From Clostridia bacterium (GTDB lineage Bacteria > Bacillota > Clostridia > Christensenellales > CAG-314), in assembly GCA_017629595.1 (NCBI GenBank), contig JAGBWW010000071.1, positions 1-38,642 on the forward strand: a stretch of 38,642 bases of DNA, written 5' to 3'. The notes below the pieces were generated by a model. It was not told the DNA's origin. It did no database searches and saw nothing but the letters and a program-made list of their open reading frames with translations. Each line of letters starts with the position of its first letter. Positions within the stretch are counted from its first letter, which is position 1. Position numbers and translations under genes: made by a program. Positions 15,318 to 24,848 of the stretch are shown piece after piece.

Positions 15318-15599
15318 ATGAGCAGAAGTATCAAAAAGAGACCTTTACCTTTTGTAGAACAATCTTTGATTACAAAAGTCAAGGCTATGAACCAATCTGG
15401 TGAAAAGAAGGTTGTAAAAACTTGGTCTAGAAGTTCCACGATTTATCCTGACTTCATTGGACACACAATCGCAGTACACGACGGTAAAAAACACGTTCCC
15501 GTCTACGTAACAGAAGATATGGTAGGTCACAAACTCGGTGAGTTTGCCCCTACAAGAAACTTTAAAGGCCACGCCGGCAGCAAATCTGCAGGTAAGTAA
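15318..15599 (+). CDS. rpsS: 30S ribosomal protein S19
   Basis: A 93-aa 30S head protein that works with S13 near the A-site. [34 protein letters not shown] and [16 protein letters not shown] are conserved family blocks. Normal length. CGGAGGAT precedes the ATG, 14 nt after rplB. Confidence 0.97.
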   Translation: MSRSIKKRPLPFVEQSLITKVKAMNQSGEKKVVKTWSRSSTIYPDFIGHTIAVHDGKKHVPVYVTEDMVGHKLGEFAPTRNFKGHAGSKSAGK

Positions 15600-15616
15600 G
15601 GTGACGGAGGTTATTT

Positions 15617-16006
15617 ATGGCAACAAGAACTAAACAAAAGGCAGAAGCCTACAAAGCAAATAAAGAACATCGTCCCCACGCAATTGCAAAGTACATTCGC
15701 ATTGCACCCGGTAAAGTTCAAGTCGTACTTGACCTTATCAGAGGCAAAGGTCTTCGCGAAGCAGTGGCAATTTTGAAAGCAACACCTAAAGCAGCATGCG
15801 AACCCGTTTTGAAAGTTGTCAATTCGGCAGCAGCAAACGCCGAGGTCAACCTTGGTTTGGATAAAGAAACGTTGTACGTGGCAGCTTGCTTCGCAGATGC
15901 AGGTCCCGTCCTCAAAAGAATGCAACCCGTCTCTCGTGGCAGAGGTTACAGAATTTTGAAGAGAACAAGCCACATCACAGTAATTCTTGATTCTAAATCG
16001 GAGTAA
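15617..16006 (+). CDS. rplV: 50S ribosomal protein L22
   Basis: A 129-aa protein whose long beta-hairpin lines the exit tunnel. [21 protein letters not shown] and [18 protein letters not shown] are diagnostic. It is slightly longer than the common ~110 aa because of a short basic N-terminal stretch. ACGGAGGTT precedes the ATG. Confidence 0.97.
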   Translation: MATRTKQKAEAYKANKEHRPHAIAKYIRIAPGKVQVVLDLIRGKGLREAVAILKATPKAACEPVLKVVNSAAANAEVNLGLDKETLYVAACFADAGPVLKRMQPVSRGRGYRILKRTSHITVILDSKSE

Positions 16007-16020
16007 TAAGGAGATAAACT

Positions 16021-16701
16021 ATGGGACAAAAAGTTAATCCTCATGGAATGAGAGTAGGCGTAAACGCTGGTTGGGATTCCAAATGGTATGCTGACAAAAA
16101 AATGTTTGGCTACTATCTCAAACAAGACGACGAAATCAGAAAACACATCAAAACAAAATACTACGTTGCAGGCATTTCCAAAGTGGAAATTGAAAGAAGC
16201 AACACGTCTGTAAAAGTTGACATTTACACAGGCAAACCCGGTATCCTCATCGGCAAAGCAGGTGCAGGTAGCGAAGTTATCAAAAACGAAATTGCAAAAA
16301 TTGCAAAAGGTTTGGACGTAACAATCAACATTATTGAAGTTAAAAAAGTTGACTTGGATGCACAACTCATCGCAGAAGGCATCGCATCACAACTTGAAAA
16401 AAGAATTGCTTTCCGTCGTGCAATGCGTCAAGCATTGCAAAGAGCAATGAAAGCCGGCGCAAAGGGTGTCAAAACCCAAGTCGGTGGCCGTTTGGACGGT
16501 GCAGAAATCGCACGTTCCGAACAATATCACGAAGGTAGCATCCCCTTGCACACATTGCGTGCAGATATTGACTATGGTTTTGCACAAGCAAAAACAACCT
16601 TTGGTATCATTGGCGTAAAAGTCTGGATTTACAAAGGCGAAGTATTGCGTGGCAAGAAAAGAAGACCTTCCAAGGAGGTAACTGAAAATGTTAATGCCTA
16701 A
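16021..16701 (+). CDS. rpsC: 30S ribosomal protein S3
   Basis: A 226-aa protein at the mRNA entry channel with helicase function in translation. [14 protein letters not shown] start; the KH domain core is [17 protein letters not shown] (about 78-94); the C-terminal domain includes [22 protein letters not shown]. Its last 14 nt overlap rplP, and the rplP ribosome site (AAGGAGGTAA) lies inside it. Confidence 0.97.
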   Translation: MGQKVNPHGMRVGVNAGWDSKWYADKKMFGYYLKQDDEIRKHIKTKYYVAGISKVEIERSNTSVKVDIYTGKPGILIGKAGAGSEVIKNEIAKIAKGLDVTINIIEVKKVDLDAQLIAEGIASQLEKRIAFRRAMRQALQRAMKAGAKGVKTQVGGRLDGAEIARSEQYHEGSIPLHTLRADIDYGFAQAKTTFGIIGVKVWIYKGEVLRGKKRRPSKEVTENVNA

Positions 16702-17122
16702 AAGAGTTAAAAGACGCCGTCAATTCCGCGGTAGAATGAAAGGCGCAGCCCACAAGGGCAACAGAGTGGCATACGGCGAATGGGGCTTGATGAGCGAAGA
16801 ATGCTCATGGATTACAAGCAACCAAATCGAAGCAGCCCGTGTCGCAATGACAAGATTCGTAAAACGTGGCGGTAAAGTTTGGGTAAACATTTTCCCTCAC
16901 AAACCCGTAACAAAGAAACCTGCAGAAACACGCATGGGTTCCGGTAAAGGTAGCCCCGAATATTGGGTAGCCGTTGTCAAACCCGGCAGAGTCATGTTTG
17001 AAATGGCTGGTATTTCTGAAGAACAAGCAAGAGAAGCATTGAGATTGGCAAGTCACAAACTTCCCGTCAAATGCAAGATAGTTAAGAAGGAAGAGGCGGT
17101 GAACGCAAATGAAAGCAAATAA
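16688..17122 (+). CDS. rplP: 50S ribosomal protein L16
   Basis: A 144-aa protein that organises the A-site tRNA binding region. [19 protein letters not shown] is the standard start, which fixes the first of two closely spaced ATGs. [19 protein letters not shown] is the conserved central block. Overlaps rpsC by 14 nt and rpmC by 14 nt. Confidence 0.97.
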   Translation: MLMPKRVKRRRQFRGRMKGAAHKGNRVAYGEWGLMSEECSWITSNQIEAARVAMTRFVKRGGKVWVNIFPHKPVTKKPAETRMGSGKGSPEYWVAVVKPGRVMFEMAGISEEQAREALRLASHKLPVKCKIVKKEEAVNANESK

Positions 17123-17318
17123 GGTAAGAGAACTTAATAATGAAGAATTGGTAGCAAAGCTTGCCGATTTGAAAAAAGAGCTGTTCAACTTGCGTCTTTC
17201 CCACGCAACTGGTCAGTTGTCCAATCCTTTGGCCTTGCACAATGTTAAAAAAGACATTGCAAGAGTAAAGACGATTATCAAAGAAAGAGAAGCATCCTTG
17301 CTCGGAGGTAAACAATAA
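17109..17318 (+). CDS. rpmC: 50S ribosomal protein L29
   Basis: A 69-aa two-helix protein at the tunnel exit next to L23. [20 protein letters not shown] and [17 protein letters not shown] are typical. Starts inside the rplP end (AAGAGGCGGTG upstream) and its TAA overlaps the rpsQ ATG by one base. Confidence 0.96.
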   Translation: MKANKVRELNNEELVAKLADLKKELFNLRLSHATGQLSNPLALHNVKKDIARVKTIIKEREASLLGGKQ

Positions 17319-17584
17319 TGGCAGAAGTATTGGAAAGAAACAGCAGAAAAGAAAGAGTCGGCACAGTCGTATCCAATAAAATGGAAAAAACGATTGTCGT
17401 CGCAGTAGTTAACAAATACAAACATCCCCTTTACAAGAAAACAGTTTCCACAACCAAAAAGTACAAAGTTCGTGACGAACACAATGATTGCGGTGTCGGT
17501 GACACAGTACGCATTGCAGAAACAAGAAAGTTGTCCAAAGAAGTTCACTGGAGATTGCTTGAAATCGTTGAAAGGGCTAAGTAA
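17318..17584 (+). CDS. rpsQ: 30S ribosomal protein S17
   Basis: An 88-aa OB-fold primary 16S rRNA-binding protein. [20 protein letters not shown] and [13 protein letters not shown] are conserved. Normal length. CGGAGGTAAACA, at the end of rpmC, is its ribosome site; overlap with rpmC is one base. Confidence 0.97.
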   Translation: MAEVLERNSRKERVGTVVSNKMEKTIVVAVVNKYKHPLYKKTVSTTKKYKVRDEHNDCGVGDTVRIAETRKLSKEVHWRLLEIVERAK

Positions 17585-17602
17585 TATTGGGAGGAAAGCA
17601 TT

Positions 17603-17971
17603 ATGATTCAACCTCAATCTAGATTGAAAGTAGCCGACAATTCCGGCGCAAAGGAAATTATGTGTATTAAAGTGCTTGGTGGCTCCCTTCGTAAAGCAGG
17701 CAACATTGGTGATATCATCGTCGCAAGCGTAAAAACCGCAAACCCCGGTGGTGTTGTCAAAAAAGGTGACGTTATCAAGGCAGTTATTGTCAGAACAAGC
17801 TTTGGTGTAAACCGCAAAGACGGTACACACATTCGTTTTGACGACAACGCAGCAGTTATTATTGACGAGCAAAAGCAACCTCGTGGCACACGTATCTTTG
17901 GGCCCGTTGCAAGAGAGTTGAGAGAAAAAGATTATATGAAAATCATTTCCCTCGCTCCCGAAGTGCTTTAA
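17603..17971 (+). CDS. rplN: 50S ribosomal protein L14
   Basis: A 122-aa beta-barrel protein at the subunit interface; exactly the usual length. [32 protein letters not shown] and [17 protein letters not shown] are hallmark blocks. GGGAGGAAAG precedes the ATG. First gene of the classical spc segment; no promoter or terminator separates it from rpsQ. Confidence 0.98.
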   Translation: MIQPQSRLKVADNSGAKEIMCIKVLGGSLRKAGNIGDIIVASVKTANPGGVVKKGDVIKAVIVRTSFGVNRKDGTHIRFDDNAAVIIDEQKQPRGTRIFGPVARELREKDYMKIISLAPEVL

Positions 17972-17986
17972 TTAGGAGGAACAACA

Positions 17987-18412
17987 ATGTCAAGTATAAA
18001 TATTAAATCCGGCGACCTTGTCGAAATCTTGGTAGGCCAAGATCCTAAAAAACACGACGGTCAAGGTGACAAAGGTAAACGTGGCAGAGTTATCTCCGTT
18101 GACAAAGAAAACCATAAAGTTATGGTAGAAGGTCTCAACCTTGTCAAAAAACACCGCAAACCCCGTTCTGCACAAGACCAAGGTGGCATCATTGAAAAAC
18201 CTCGTTTCATCGACGTTTCCAACGTAGCCCTCGTATGTCCCAAGTGCAAAAAAGCAGTCAAAGTCGCTCACGTATTGGGCGAAGATGGCAAAAAATACGT
18301 CCGTGCATGCAAAAAATGTGGCGCAATCATTGACGTAAAAGAAGAAAAGAAAACAGCAAAAAAAGTTGCAAAAAAAGCAACGAAAAAAGCTGACAAAAAG
18401 TCTGAAAACTAA
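17987..18412 (+). CDS. rplX: 50S ribosomal protein L24 with zinc ribbon and Lys-rich tail
   Basis: A 141-aa assembly-initiator protein. The KOW segment GDKGKRGRVISVDKENHKV lies at ~27-44. Cysteines 84, 87, 108 and 111 (CPKC and CKKC) form a zinc-ribbon pattern found in many Gram-positive L24 proteins. Residues ~119-141 are an added Lys/Ala tail (KKTAKKVAKKATKKADKK); typical L24 is ~103 aa. AGGAGGAAC precedes the ATG. Confidence 0.96.
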   Translation: MSSINIKSGDLVEILVGQDPKKHDGQGDKGKRGRVISVDKENHKVMVEGLNLVKKHRKPRSAQDQGGIIEKPRFIDVSNVALVCPKCKKAVKVAHVLGEDGKKYVRACKKCGAIIDVKEEKKTAKKVAKKATKKADKKSEN

Positions 18413-18430
18413 TAAAAGGAGGAACGAATC

Positions 18431-19000
18431 GTGGCAAACGAAAAAACAGTAAAAACACCTGCAAGATTAAAAGACCACTATGTCAAAAACGTTGCTCCTC
18501 AATTGTTCAAAGAATTTGGCTACAAAAACGTAAACCAAGTTCCCAAGTTGGTAAAAATCGTTATCAACGCTGGTTTGGGCGATGTAAAAGACAATTCCAA
18601 GAGTTTTCAACTTGCAGTTGAAGAACTTAAACAAATTTCAGGACAAAAACCCATTGTAACAAGTGCAAAACTTTCCGTTGCAAACTTCAAAATCCGTAAA
18701 GGTATGCAAGTTGGCGCAAAAGTTACACTTCGTGGTCAAAGAATGTACGAATTTATGGATAAACTCGTATCCATCGCATTGCCCCGCGTAAGAGACTTCC
18801 GTGGTATCAACGCAAAGAGCTTTGACGGTCGTGGCAACTACACATTGGGTGTAAAAGAACAACTCATTTTCCCCGAAATCGTTTACGATCAAGTGGAAAA
18901 AACACGTGGCTTTGACGTAACTTTCGTTACGACAGCACAAACAGATGCCGAAGCTAAGGCTTTGTTGCAATATATGGGTATGCCCTTTACAAAGGCATAA
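18431..19000 (+). CDS. rplE: 50S ribosomal protein L5
   Basis: A 189-aa protein of the central protuberance that binds 5S rRNA and contacts the P-site t[39 protein letters not shown] and [20 protein letters not shown] are diagnostic. Start is GTG at 18431, supported by AAAAGGAGGAACG upstream. About 8 residues (ANEKTVKT) precede the usual start. Confidence 0.97.
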   Translation: MANEKTVKTPARLKDHYVKNVAPQLFKEFGYKNVNQVPKLVKIVINAGLGDVKDNSKSFQLAVEELKQISGQKPIVTSAKLSVANFKIRKGMQVGAKVTLRGQRMYEFMDKLVSIALPRVRDFRGINAKSFDGRGNYTLGVKEQLIFPEIVYDQVEKTRGFDVTFVTTAQTDAEAKALLQYMGMPFTKA

Positions 19001-19015
19001 GCGAGGTAAGACATT

Positions 19016-19201
19016 ATGGCAAGAAAATCATTGATTAATAAACAACAAAAACCCGCCAAATATTCAACCCGTGCATACACACGTTGCTCCATCTGTGGCA
19101 GACCTCACTCCGTTTTGAGAAAATTCGGTATCTGCAGAATCTGCTTCAGAGAAAAAGCCTACAAGGGTGAAATCCCTGGCGTTAAGAAATCAAGTTGGTA
19201 A
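19016..19201 (+). CDS. rpsN: 30S ribosomal protein S14, zinc-binding type Z
   Basis: A 61-aa short S14. Cysteines 24, 27, 40 and 43 (CSIC, CRIC) form the zinc site of the C+ type, and the protein ends with the family-typical [22 protein letters not shown] precedes the ATG. The short zinc form is usual in Gram-positive bacteria. Confidence 0.97.
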   Translation: MARKSLINKQQKPAKYSTRAYTRCSICGRPHSVLRKFGICRICFREKAYKGEIPGVKKSSW

Positions 19202-19214
19202 GGAGGAAAAACAA

Positions 19215-19613
19215 ATGGTAGTTACAGACCCTATTGCAGATATGCTCACCCGTATCAGAAACGCAGTAGCAGCAAAACACAGTGATGTTGAAATTCCCTC
19301 ATCCAAGGCAAAGAAAGCAATCGCACAAATCCTCGTTGAAGAAGGTTACGTAGCATCTTTCACCGAAGTGGAAAAAGACATTCAAAACTCCCTTGTTTTG
19401 ACTTTGAAATACGGAAAGAACGGCGAAAAAGTTATTTCCGGTTTGAAGAGAATCTCCAAGCCTGGTTTGAGAGTATATGCAAAATCTCAAGAACTTCCCA
19501 AAGTCCTCAACGGTTTGGGAATTGCAATTGTGTCCACGTCCAAGGGCATTATGACCGACAAACACGCAAGAGAAAACAATCTTGGTGGCGAAGTGTTGGC
19601 ATACGTATGGTAA
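19215..19613 (+). CDS. rpsH: 30S ribosomal protein S8
   Basis: A 132-aa primary 16S rRNA-binding protein. The ATG at 19215 is chosen over an in-frame upstream ATG at 19167 because AAGGAGG lies at 19200-19206 and [17 protein letters not shown] is the family start. The end [28 protein letters not shown] is conserved. S8 represses the spc operon in E. coli; no such site was identified here. Confidence 0.97.
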   Translation: MVVTDPIADMLTRIRNAVAAKHSDVEIPSSKAKKAIAQILVEEGYVASFTEVEKDIQNSLVLTLKYGKNGEKVISGLKRISKPGLRVYAKSQELPKVLNGLGIAIVSTSKGIMTDKHARENNLGGEVLAYVW

Positions 19614-19631
19614 TGGGAGGTAAAATCAGTC

Positions 19632-20171
19632 ATGTCAAGAATTGGTAGAGCACCCATTGCTATCCCCGCAGGCGTAAACCTTACGGTTGATGGCACAACA
19701 ATCAAAGTAACAGGTCCCAAAGGCACACTCAGTTGCACAGTGGACAAAGTAATCGATTTCAAAGTTGAAAACAACGAAATCGTCTTTACAAGAAACAGCG
19801 AAAACAAAGAAGTCCGTGCAAAACACGGCTTGTACCGTGCATTGGTCGCCAACATGGTCAAAGGTGTAACAACAGGTTTCGTAAAATCCGTTATCATCAA
19901 TGGCGTTGGTTACAAAGCACAAGTCAACGGCAACAAGTTGATCCTTAACATCGGTTATTCTCACCCTTGTGAAGTTATTGCACCCGAAGGCATCACTTTC
20001 GAATGCCCCACGGCTACAGAAATCTTGGTAAAAGGTTTTGACAAAGAACTTGTTGGTCAAACAGCAGCAAACTTGAAAGCCTTGCGTCCTGTCGAACCCT
20101 ATCATGCATACGGCGTAAGATACAAAACAGACGTCGTTGTTTTGAAAGAAGGCAAAAAAGCAGGTAAGTAA
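19632..20171 (+). CDS. rplF: 50S ribosomal protein L6
   Basis: A 179-aa protein near the GTPase-associated region. MSRIGRAPIAIPAGV start, two similar alpha/beta domains, and the C-terminal signature PEPYHAYGVRY-like block (VEPYHAYGVRYKTD). Normal length. GGGAGGTAAAA upstream of the ATG. Confidence 0.98.
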   Translation: MSRIGRAPIAIPAGVNLTVDGTTIKVTGPKGTLSCTVDKVIDFKVENNEIVFTRNSENKEVRAKHGLYRALVANMVKGVTTGFVKSVIINGVGYKAQVNGNKLILNIGYSHPCEVIAPEGITFECPTATEILVKGFDKELVGQTAANLKALRPVEPYHAYGVRYKTDVVVLKEGKKAGK

Positions 20172-20186
20172 TAAGGAGAAGCGAAA

Positions 20187-20549
20187 ATGATTAAAAAGAT
20201 TGATAAAAACGCAGACAGAAAAGTAAGACACGAAAGAGTCAGAAAAACTGTCTATGGCACAGGCGTAAAACCTCGTTTGTGCGTTTACAGAAGTACCAAT
20301 TACATTTACGCCCAACTTATTGACGACGTAAACGGCATCACACTCGCTTCCAGCTCTTCTTTGGCATTGTCTAAAGATTTGCAAGGCAAAACAAAGACAG
20401 AAGCAAGTGAAGCAGTTGGTCTTGATATTGGTAAAAAAGCACTCGATCTCGGTATCGAAAACGTAGTGTTTGACAGAGGCGGTTACATCTACACAGGTAG
20501 AGTAGCAGCATTGGCAAAAGGCGCACGCGACGCCGGCCTTAAATTCTAA
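20187..20549 (+). CDS. rplR: 50S ribosomal protein L18
   Basis: A 120-aa 5S rRNA-binding protein of the central protuberance. [20 protein letters not shown] and [24 protein letters not shown] are diagnostic. Basic N-terminus, normal length. AAGGAGAAG precedes the ATG. Confidence 0.97.
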   Translation: MIKKIDKNADRKVRHERVRKTVYGTGVKPRLCVYRSTNYIYAQLIDDVNGITLASSSSLALSKDLQGKTKTEASEAVGLDIGKKALDLGIENVVFDRGGYIYTGRVAALAKGARDAGLKF

Positions 20550-20566
20550 CAGGGAGGTAAATTGAA

Positions 20567-21199
20567 ATGAGTGAAGTTGTAAAAAATGAAAATCAAGTCA
20601 ACGCACCTGTAGAACAAACAGCACAACACCCCGCAGCACCCCAACAAGGTGAAAGAAGAGGTCGTGGCAAGTTTGAAGGCAAAAAAGGTGGCAGACGCTT
20701 TGACAAAAACCGCGAAAGAGAAGACGACGGTCTCATCAAAAAGACCGTTACAATCAATCGCGTAACAAAGGTTGTTAAAGGTGGTAGAACAATGCGTTTC
20801 GCAGCACTTGTTGTTGTCGGTGACGGCAAAGGCAAAGTTGGCGTAGGCATGGGCAAAGCAGCCGAAGTTCCCCAAGCAATCGAAAAAGCAACACAAAGAG
20901 CCAAAAAGGAAATGATTGCAATCGCATTGAAAGGCAATACAATTCCTCACGAACAAATCGGTCGTTTTGGTCGCGGTCACGTTTTGTTGTTGCCTGCACA
21001 AGAAGGTACAGGTGTTATCGCAGGTGGTCCCGTACGTAACGTATTGGAAGCAGTCGGTATCAAAAACATCAGAACAAAGTCCTACGGTTCCAACAACCCC
21101 GTAAACTGCGTAAAAGCAACGTTCGAAGGCTTGAAACAACTTAGATCAGCAGAACAAATTGCCGCATTGCGTGGTAAGACTGTTGAAGAAATTTTGTAA
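20567..21199 (+). CDS. rpsE: 30S ribosomal protein S5 with N-terminal extension
   Basis: A 210-aa protein important for decoding accuracy and mRNA entry. Residues ~53-60 begin the double-stranded RNA-binding domain ([21 protein letters not shown]), followed by [18 protein letters not shown]. The C-terminal domain has [19 protein letters not shown] and [15 protein letters not shown]. About 50 low-complexity Gln/Pro/Arg/Lys residues precede the core, longer than the ~15-20 of classical S5. AGGGAGGTAAA precedes the ATG. Confidence 0.97.
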   Translation: MSEVVKNENQVNAPVEQTAQHPAAPQQGERRGRGKFEGKKGGRRFDKNREREDDGLIKKTVTINRVTKVVKGGRTMRFAALVVVGDGKGKVGVGMGKAAEVPQAIEKATQRAKKEMIAIALKGNTIPHEQIGRFGRGHVLLLPAQEGTGVIAGGPVRNVLEAVGIKNIRTKSYGSNNPVNCVKATFEGLKQLRSAEQIAALRGKTVEEIL

Positions 21200-21211
21200 G
21201 GAGATTAAACC

Positions 21212-21721
21212 ATGGCAGAAGTAAAAGAAGAAGTAAAGGTCGTAGCACCCGAAACCGAAACAGCCGAAGTCAAAAAGGCTCCTCGCAAAAAAGCAGCACC
21301 TAAAGCAGAAGGCGAAGCAACAGCAAAGAAAACAACGAAAAAAGCAGTAGCAGAAGCACCCGTTGTTGAAGCAGTTGAAGAAGTTGCACCCCAAGCAGAA
21401 GTTGAAGCAACAGTTGAAGCACCCGTTGTTGAAGCAAAGAAAGAATATCCTCAACCTTTGATCATCAATGGCAAATACGTAGCAGAAAAAGAATTCGCAA
21501 AACAATACGAAAAAGGTGACAAACCTTACGAATTGTCCGAAAAACTTATCAAAGTTACGTTGGTAAAAAGCACAGCAGGCAGTTTGGTAGAACATCAAAG
21601 AACAGTCAAGGCATTGGGTCTTAAGAAAATCCGTTCGTTCAAAATTCACAACGACAATGCAGCAATCCGTGGCATGATTTTCAAAGTAAAACACCTTGTT
21701 ACTGTTGAAGAAGTAAAATAA
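21212..21721 (+). CDS. rpmD: 50S ribosomal protein L30 with ~110-aa Ala/Glu/Lys-rich N-terminal extension
   Basis: A 169-aa protein. The C-terminal 59 residues (111-169) are a complete L30: [30 protein letters not shown] and [18 protein letters not shown]. The preceding 110 residues are unusual: a Lys/Ala block ([11 protein letters not shown]), a Val/Glu/Ala repeat-like stretch with PVVEA twice, and a short predicted-folded part ([19 protein letters not shown], ~82-100). The ATG at 21212 has AAGGAGATT upstream and no ribosome site sits next to the L30 core, so the extension is probably translated. Normal bacterial L30 is ~60 aa. Confidence 0.94.
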   Translation: MAEVKEEVKVVAPETETAEVKKAPRKKAAPKAEGEATAKKTTKKAVAEAPVVEAVEEVAPQAEVEATVEAPVVEAKKEYPQPLIINGKYVAEKEFAKQYEKGDKPYELSEKLIKVTLVKSTAGSLVEHQRTVKALGLKKIRSFKIHNDNAAIRGMIFKVKHLVTVEEVK

Positions 21722-21734
21722 GGAGACTATACCG

Positions 21735-22181
21735 ATGAGAATACACACAATTTCCCCCGCAGAAGGCGCAGTTAGAGAATCCAAGAGATTGGGTAGAGGC
21801 GCAGGTAGTGGTTTGGGCAAAACAAGCGGTAAAGGCCACAAGGGTCAATGGGCCAGAAGTGGTGGCGGTGTTCGCCCCGGCTTTGAAGGTGGTCAAACTC
21901 CTTTGGCAAGACGCGTACCTAAAAGAGGTTTTAAAAATCACTTCCGTGTTGATTATGATGTTATCAACGTCGCAGAACTCAACGCATTTGAAGATGGCGC
22001 AGTAGTTAATCCCGAAATTTTGGCAAATTCCGGTTTGCTCAGAGGCAAACACAACGGTGGTGTCAAAGTATTGGGCAACGGCGAACTTAACAAAAAATTG
22101 ACCGTCCAAGCACAAAAGTTCTCCAAATCTGCAAAAGAACTTATTGAAAAAGCAGGCGGTACTGTTGAGGTAATTGACTAA
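21735..22181 (+). CDS. rplO: 50S ribosomal protein L15
   Basis: A 148-aa late-assembly protein. The Gly/Arg-rich N-terminal arm ([20 protein letters not shown]) and [19 protein letters not shown] are diagnostic. Normal length. AAGGAGACT precedes the ATG; the TAA overlaps the secY ATG by one base, the usual rplO-secY coupling. Confidence 0.97.
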   Translation: MRIHTISPAEGAVRESKRLGRGAGSGLGKTSGKGHKGQWARSGGGVRPGFEGGQTPLARRVPKRGFKNHFRVDYDVINVAELNAFEDGAVVNPEILANSGLLRGKHNGGVKVLGNGELNKKLTVQAQKFSKSAKELIEKAGGTVEVID

Positions 22182-23473
22182 TGATTGAAACTTTCAAAAA
22201 CGCCTTAAAAATTAAGGAAATCAGAAATAAAATTTTGTGGACAATCCTTTTCGTAGTTATCTACAGAATTGGTTGCTACATCCCCGTTCCCGGGTTTGAT
22301 GCCAGTGGTGTTGGCGAATTAGAAAGTTACAACTTGCTCAACATTCTCAACGCCATCAGCGGTAGCGCATTGGCTGACGGCACAATTTTTGCACTCGGCA
22401 TCTCCCCCTATATCAACGCATCAATTATCATCCAATTGTTGACAGTTGCAATTCCCGCATTGGAAAGACTTTCCAAACAAGGCGACGAAGGCAGGGAAAA
22501 AATCACAAAGATTACACGTTACGTAACGATCGGCTTGGCAGTTGTTTCTGCTTTGGGCGTTGTCTTTACACTTGACGTAAACGTAAACTTCCTTTCCGGT
22601 CAAATTGCATTGCCTAGATGGTTGGTAATCACATACGTTACAATCATTTTGGTAGCAGGTTCCACACTTTGCATGTGGCTTGGCGAAAGAATCACCGAAC
22701 ACGGCGTTTCCAACGGTATCTCCATGATCATCTTTGTAGGTTTGCTTACAACAGCAGGTCAAGGTATCCTCAACGCAATCGTTGGTGGTCGCTGGGCAGA
22801 ACTTGTAGCCTTCTTCGTAGTTTTGATTGCAATTTTTGCATTTATCGTCTGGGTTGACGGTGCAGAAAGAAAAATCAAAATTCAATATGCAAAACAAGTT
22901 AAGGGTAACAAAATGTATGGCGGTCAAGCCACGTTCCTTCCCATCAAAGTTAACGCATCCGGCGTTATGCCTTTGATTTTTGCATATGCAATCATGTCCT
23001 TCCCCACAATGCTTATTTCCACTTTCTGGGCAACAGCAGCAGAAACACAAGGAACGTTTGCATACTGGTGGATTCAAAATTTGGGCGCACAAAGTTGGGC
23101 ATACCAAATCATACTTGCAGTTATGATTTTCTTGTTTGCTTACTTCTATTCCCAAATTCAATTCAACCCCGTTGAAATTTCCAAAAATATTCAACAAAAC
23201 GGTGGTTTCATCCCCGGCATTCGTCCCGGCAGAGAAACAGCCGAACATTTGACCAAAGTAGTCACCAGAATTACTTTCTGGGGTGCAACCTTCTTGGCAA
23301 TCATCGCCATGGTACCCTCTTTGGTCTTCTCCCTCGCATCAAGCAACGACCAAGGCTTGGTAAACGCATTCTCTTCCACAGGTATGTTGATCAGCGTATC
23401 CGTAGCATTGGAAATCTTCCGTTCTTTGGAAAACCAAATTTTGATGCGCAACTATAAAGGATTCTTGAAATAA
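22181..23473 (+). CDS. secY: Protein translocase subunit SecY
   Basis: A 430-aa channel subunit of the Sec translocon with ten hydrophobic segments. RIGCYIPVPGFDASG marks TM1 and the plug region; ALGISPYINASIIIQLL is the TM2 pore segment; GHVSNGIS-type and NPVEISKNIQQNGGFIPGIRPGRET are the conserved cytoplasmic loops. Normal length. Overlaps rplO by one base and is followed 1 nt later by adk. It inserts the many membrane and lipoproteins in this window. Confidence 0.98.
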   Translation: MIETFKNALKIKEIRNKILWTILFVVIYRIGCYIPVPGFDASGVGELESYNLLNILNAISGSALADGTIFALGISPYINASIIIQLLTVAIPALERLSKQGDEGREKITKITRYVTIGLAVVSALGVVFTLDVNVNFLSGQIALPRWLVITYVTIILVAGSTLCMWLGERITEHGVSNGISMIIFVGLLTTAGQGILNAIVGGRWAELVAFFVVLIAIFAFIVWVDGAERKIKIQYAKQVKGNKMYGGQATFLPIKVNASGVMPLIFAYAIMSFPTMLISTFWATAAETQGTFAYWWIQNLGAQSWAYQIILAVMIFLFAYFYSQIQFNPVEISKNIQQNGGFIPGIRPGRETAEHLTKVVTRITFWGATFLAIIAMVPSLVFSLASSNDQGLVNAFSSTGMLISVSVALEIFRSLENQILMRNYKGFLK

Positions 23474-23474
23474 T

Positions 23475-24092
23475 ATGAAAATCGTTCTTTTAGGTGCCCC
23501 CGGTTGTGGAAAAGGCACACACGCACAAAGACTCACAACTGAACTTGGAATTCCTCACGTTTCCACAGGCGACATTTTCCGCCAAAATTTGAAGGAACAA
23601 ACCGAGTTAGGCAAGCAAATTGCCGGCATTTTGGCAAAGGGCGATTTGGTATCCGACGAAATTACCGTAGCAATCGTACGTGACCGCTTGTCACGTGACG
23701 ATTGCAAAAACGGTTACATTTTGGACGGTTTCCCCCGTTCTCTTGTTCAAGCCGAAGCATTGGAAAGTTTTGACAAACTTGACGTCGTCGTCAACATTGA
23801 CGTAGATTACGACACAATCATCAAGCGCATTTCCGGCAGAAGATTTTGCCCCAAATGCAGTGGCACTTTCCACGTTTCTCATTTAACAAGTGACACGTGT
23901 CCCGTTTGCGGAGATACACTCATCATCCGTAGCGACGACAGAGAAGAAGCAGTACGCAATCGTTTGGAAGTTTACGAAAGCACAACCAAACCTTTGATTG
24001 ATTTTTATCGTCAAAGAGGTTTGCTCAAAACGGCAAAAGGCGACGGTACTGTTGAAGAAAACTATGCAAACATCTTAAAGGTGTTAAAGTGA
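23475..24092 (+). CDS. adk: Adenylate kinase
   Basis: A 205-aa enzyme converting AMP + ATP to 2 ADP. P-loop GAPGCGKG 7-14; AMP-binding STGDIFR (30-36) and DGFPRS (84-89). The LID carries a four-Cys zinc site (C125, C128, C142, C145: CPKC and CPVC), common in Gram-positive Adk. Slightly shorter than the usual 214-217 aa. No strong ribosome site of its own (coupled to secY); overlaps map by 4 nt (GTGA). Confidence 0.98.
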   Translation: MKIVLLGAPGCGKGTHAQRLTTELGIPHVSTGDIFRQNLKEQTELGKQIAGILAKGDLVSDEITVAIVRDRLSRDDCKNGYILDGFPRSLVQAEALESFDKLDVVVNIDVDYDTIIKRISGRRFCPKCSGTFHVSHLTSDTCPVCGDTLIIRSDDREEAVRNRLEVYESTTKPLIDFYRQRGLLKTAKGDGTVEENYANILKVLK

Positions 24093-24838
24093 TTTTGCTA
24101 AAAAACCAACAACAAATACAACTTATGCGTGAAGCAAACCAAGTTGTCAAACAAACGTTGCAGTTGCTTTGTGAAAACTGCAAACCGGGTGTATCCACCT
24201 ACGAGTTAAACAAATTGGCACACGACTTCATAATTAAGTGTGGTGCAAAACCTTCCTTTTTGAACTATTGTGGTTATCCTGCCAGCGTATGTATTTCCAT
24301 TGACGACGAAGTGGTACATGGAATTCCTTCAAAAAAGAGATTTATAGAAGAAGGACAAATCGTATCATTTGACGTCGGTGCAATACTCAAAGGATGGCAC
24401 GGCGACGCCGCCCGAACGGTTGCAGTCGGCTACGTGGACGACCAAAAACAAAAGTTGATGGAGGTTACCAAACAAGCCTTTTTTGAAGGTGTAAATTCCA
24501 TCGTCATCGGCAAAACGACCATTGGCGACTTGGGACACACAATTCAAACTTACGCCGAAAGTTTTGGCTACGGCGTCGTAAAAGAACTTGTTGGACACGG
24601 CATCGGCAGACAAATGCACGAAGATCCTTCCGTTCCAAACTACGGAACAAAAGGACACGGCATGAAGTTGGTAGAAGGAATGACCATTGCAGTAGAACCC
24701 ATGATAAATGCGGGTACTGATAAAGTCATTTTTATGCCTGATGGTTGGACGGTAAAAACGTTGGACGGAAAACCGTCGGCACACTACGAAAACACCATTG
24801 CACTAACAAAAAACGGTGTAGAAATATTAAGTTTGTAA
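24089..24838 (+). CDS. map: Methionine aminopeptidase type I
   Basis: A 249-aa metalloenzyme that removes the N-terminal Met from nascent proteins. Metal ligands D95, D106, H170, E203 and E234 are all in place (VSFDVGA, HGDAARTV, GHGIGRQMHE, VEPM, HYENT), with substrate-site H78. Start is GTG, overlapping the adk stop (GTGA); no alternative start gives full length. Confidence 0.98.
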   Translation: MILLKNQQQIQLMREANQVVKQTLQLLCENCKPGVSTYELNKLAHDFIIKCGAKPSFLNYCGYPASVCISIDDEVVHGIPSKKRFIEEGQIVSFDVGAILKGWHGDAARTVAVGYVDDQKQKLMEVTKQAFFEGVNSIVIGKTTIGDLGHTIQTYAESFGYGVVKELVGHGIGRQMHEDPSVPNYGTKGHGMKLVEGMTIAVEPMINAGTDKVIFMPDGWTVKTLDGKPSAHYENTIALTKNGVEILSL

Positions 24839-24848
24839 ACTGTTTAAT

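Noticed and set aside
22421-23248. 275-aa minus-strand frame opposite secY
   Set aside because: secY is unmistakable in the sense frame; the antisense is Cys/Asn-rich nonsense.
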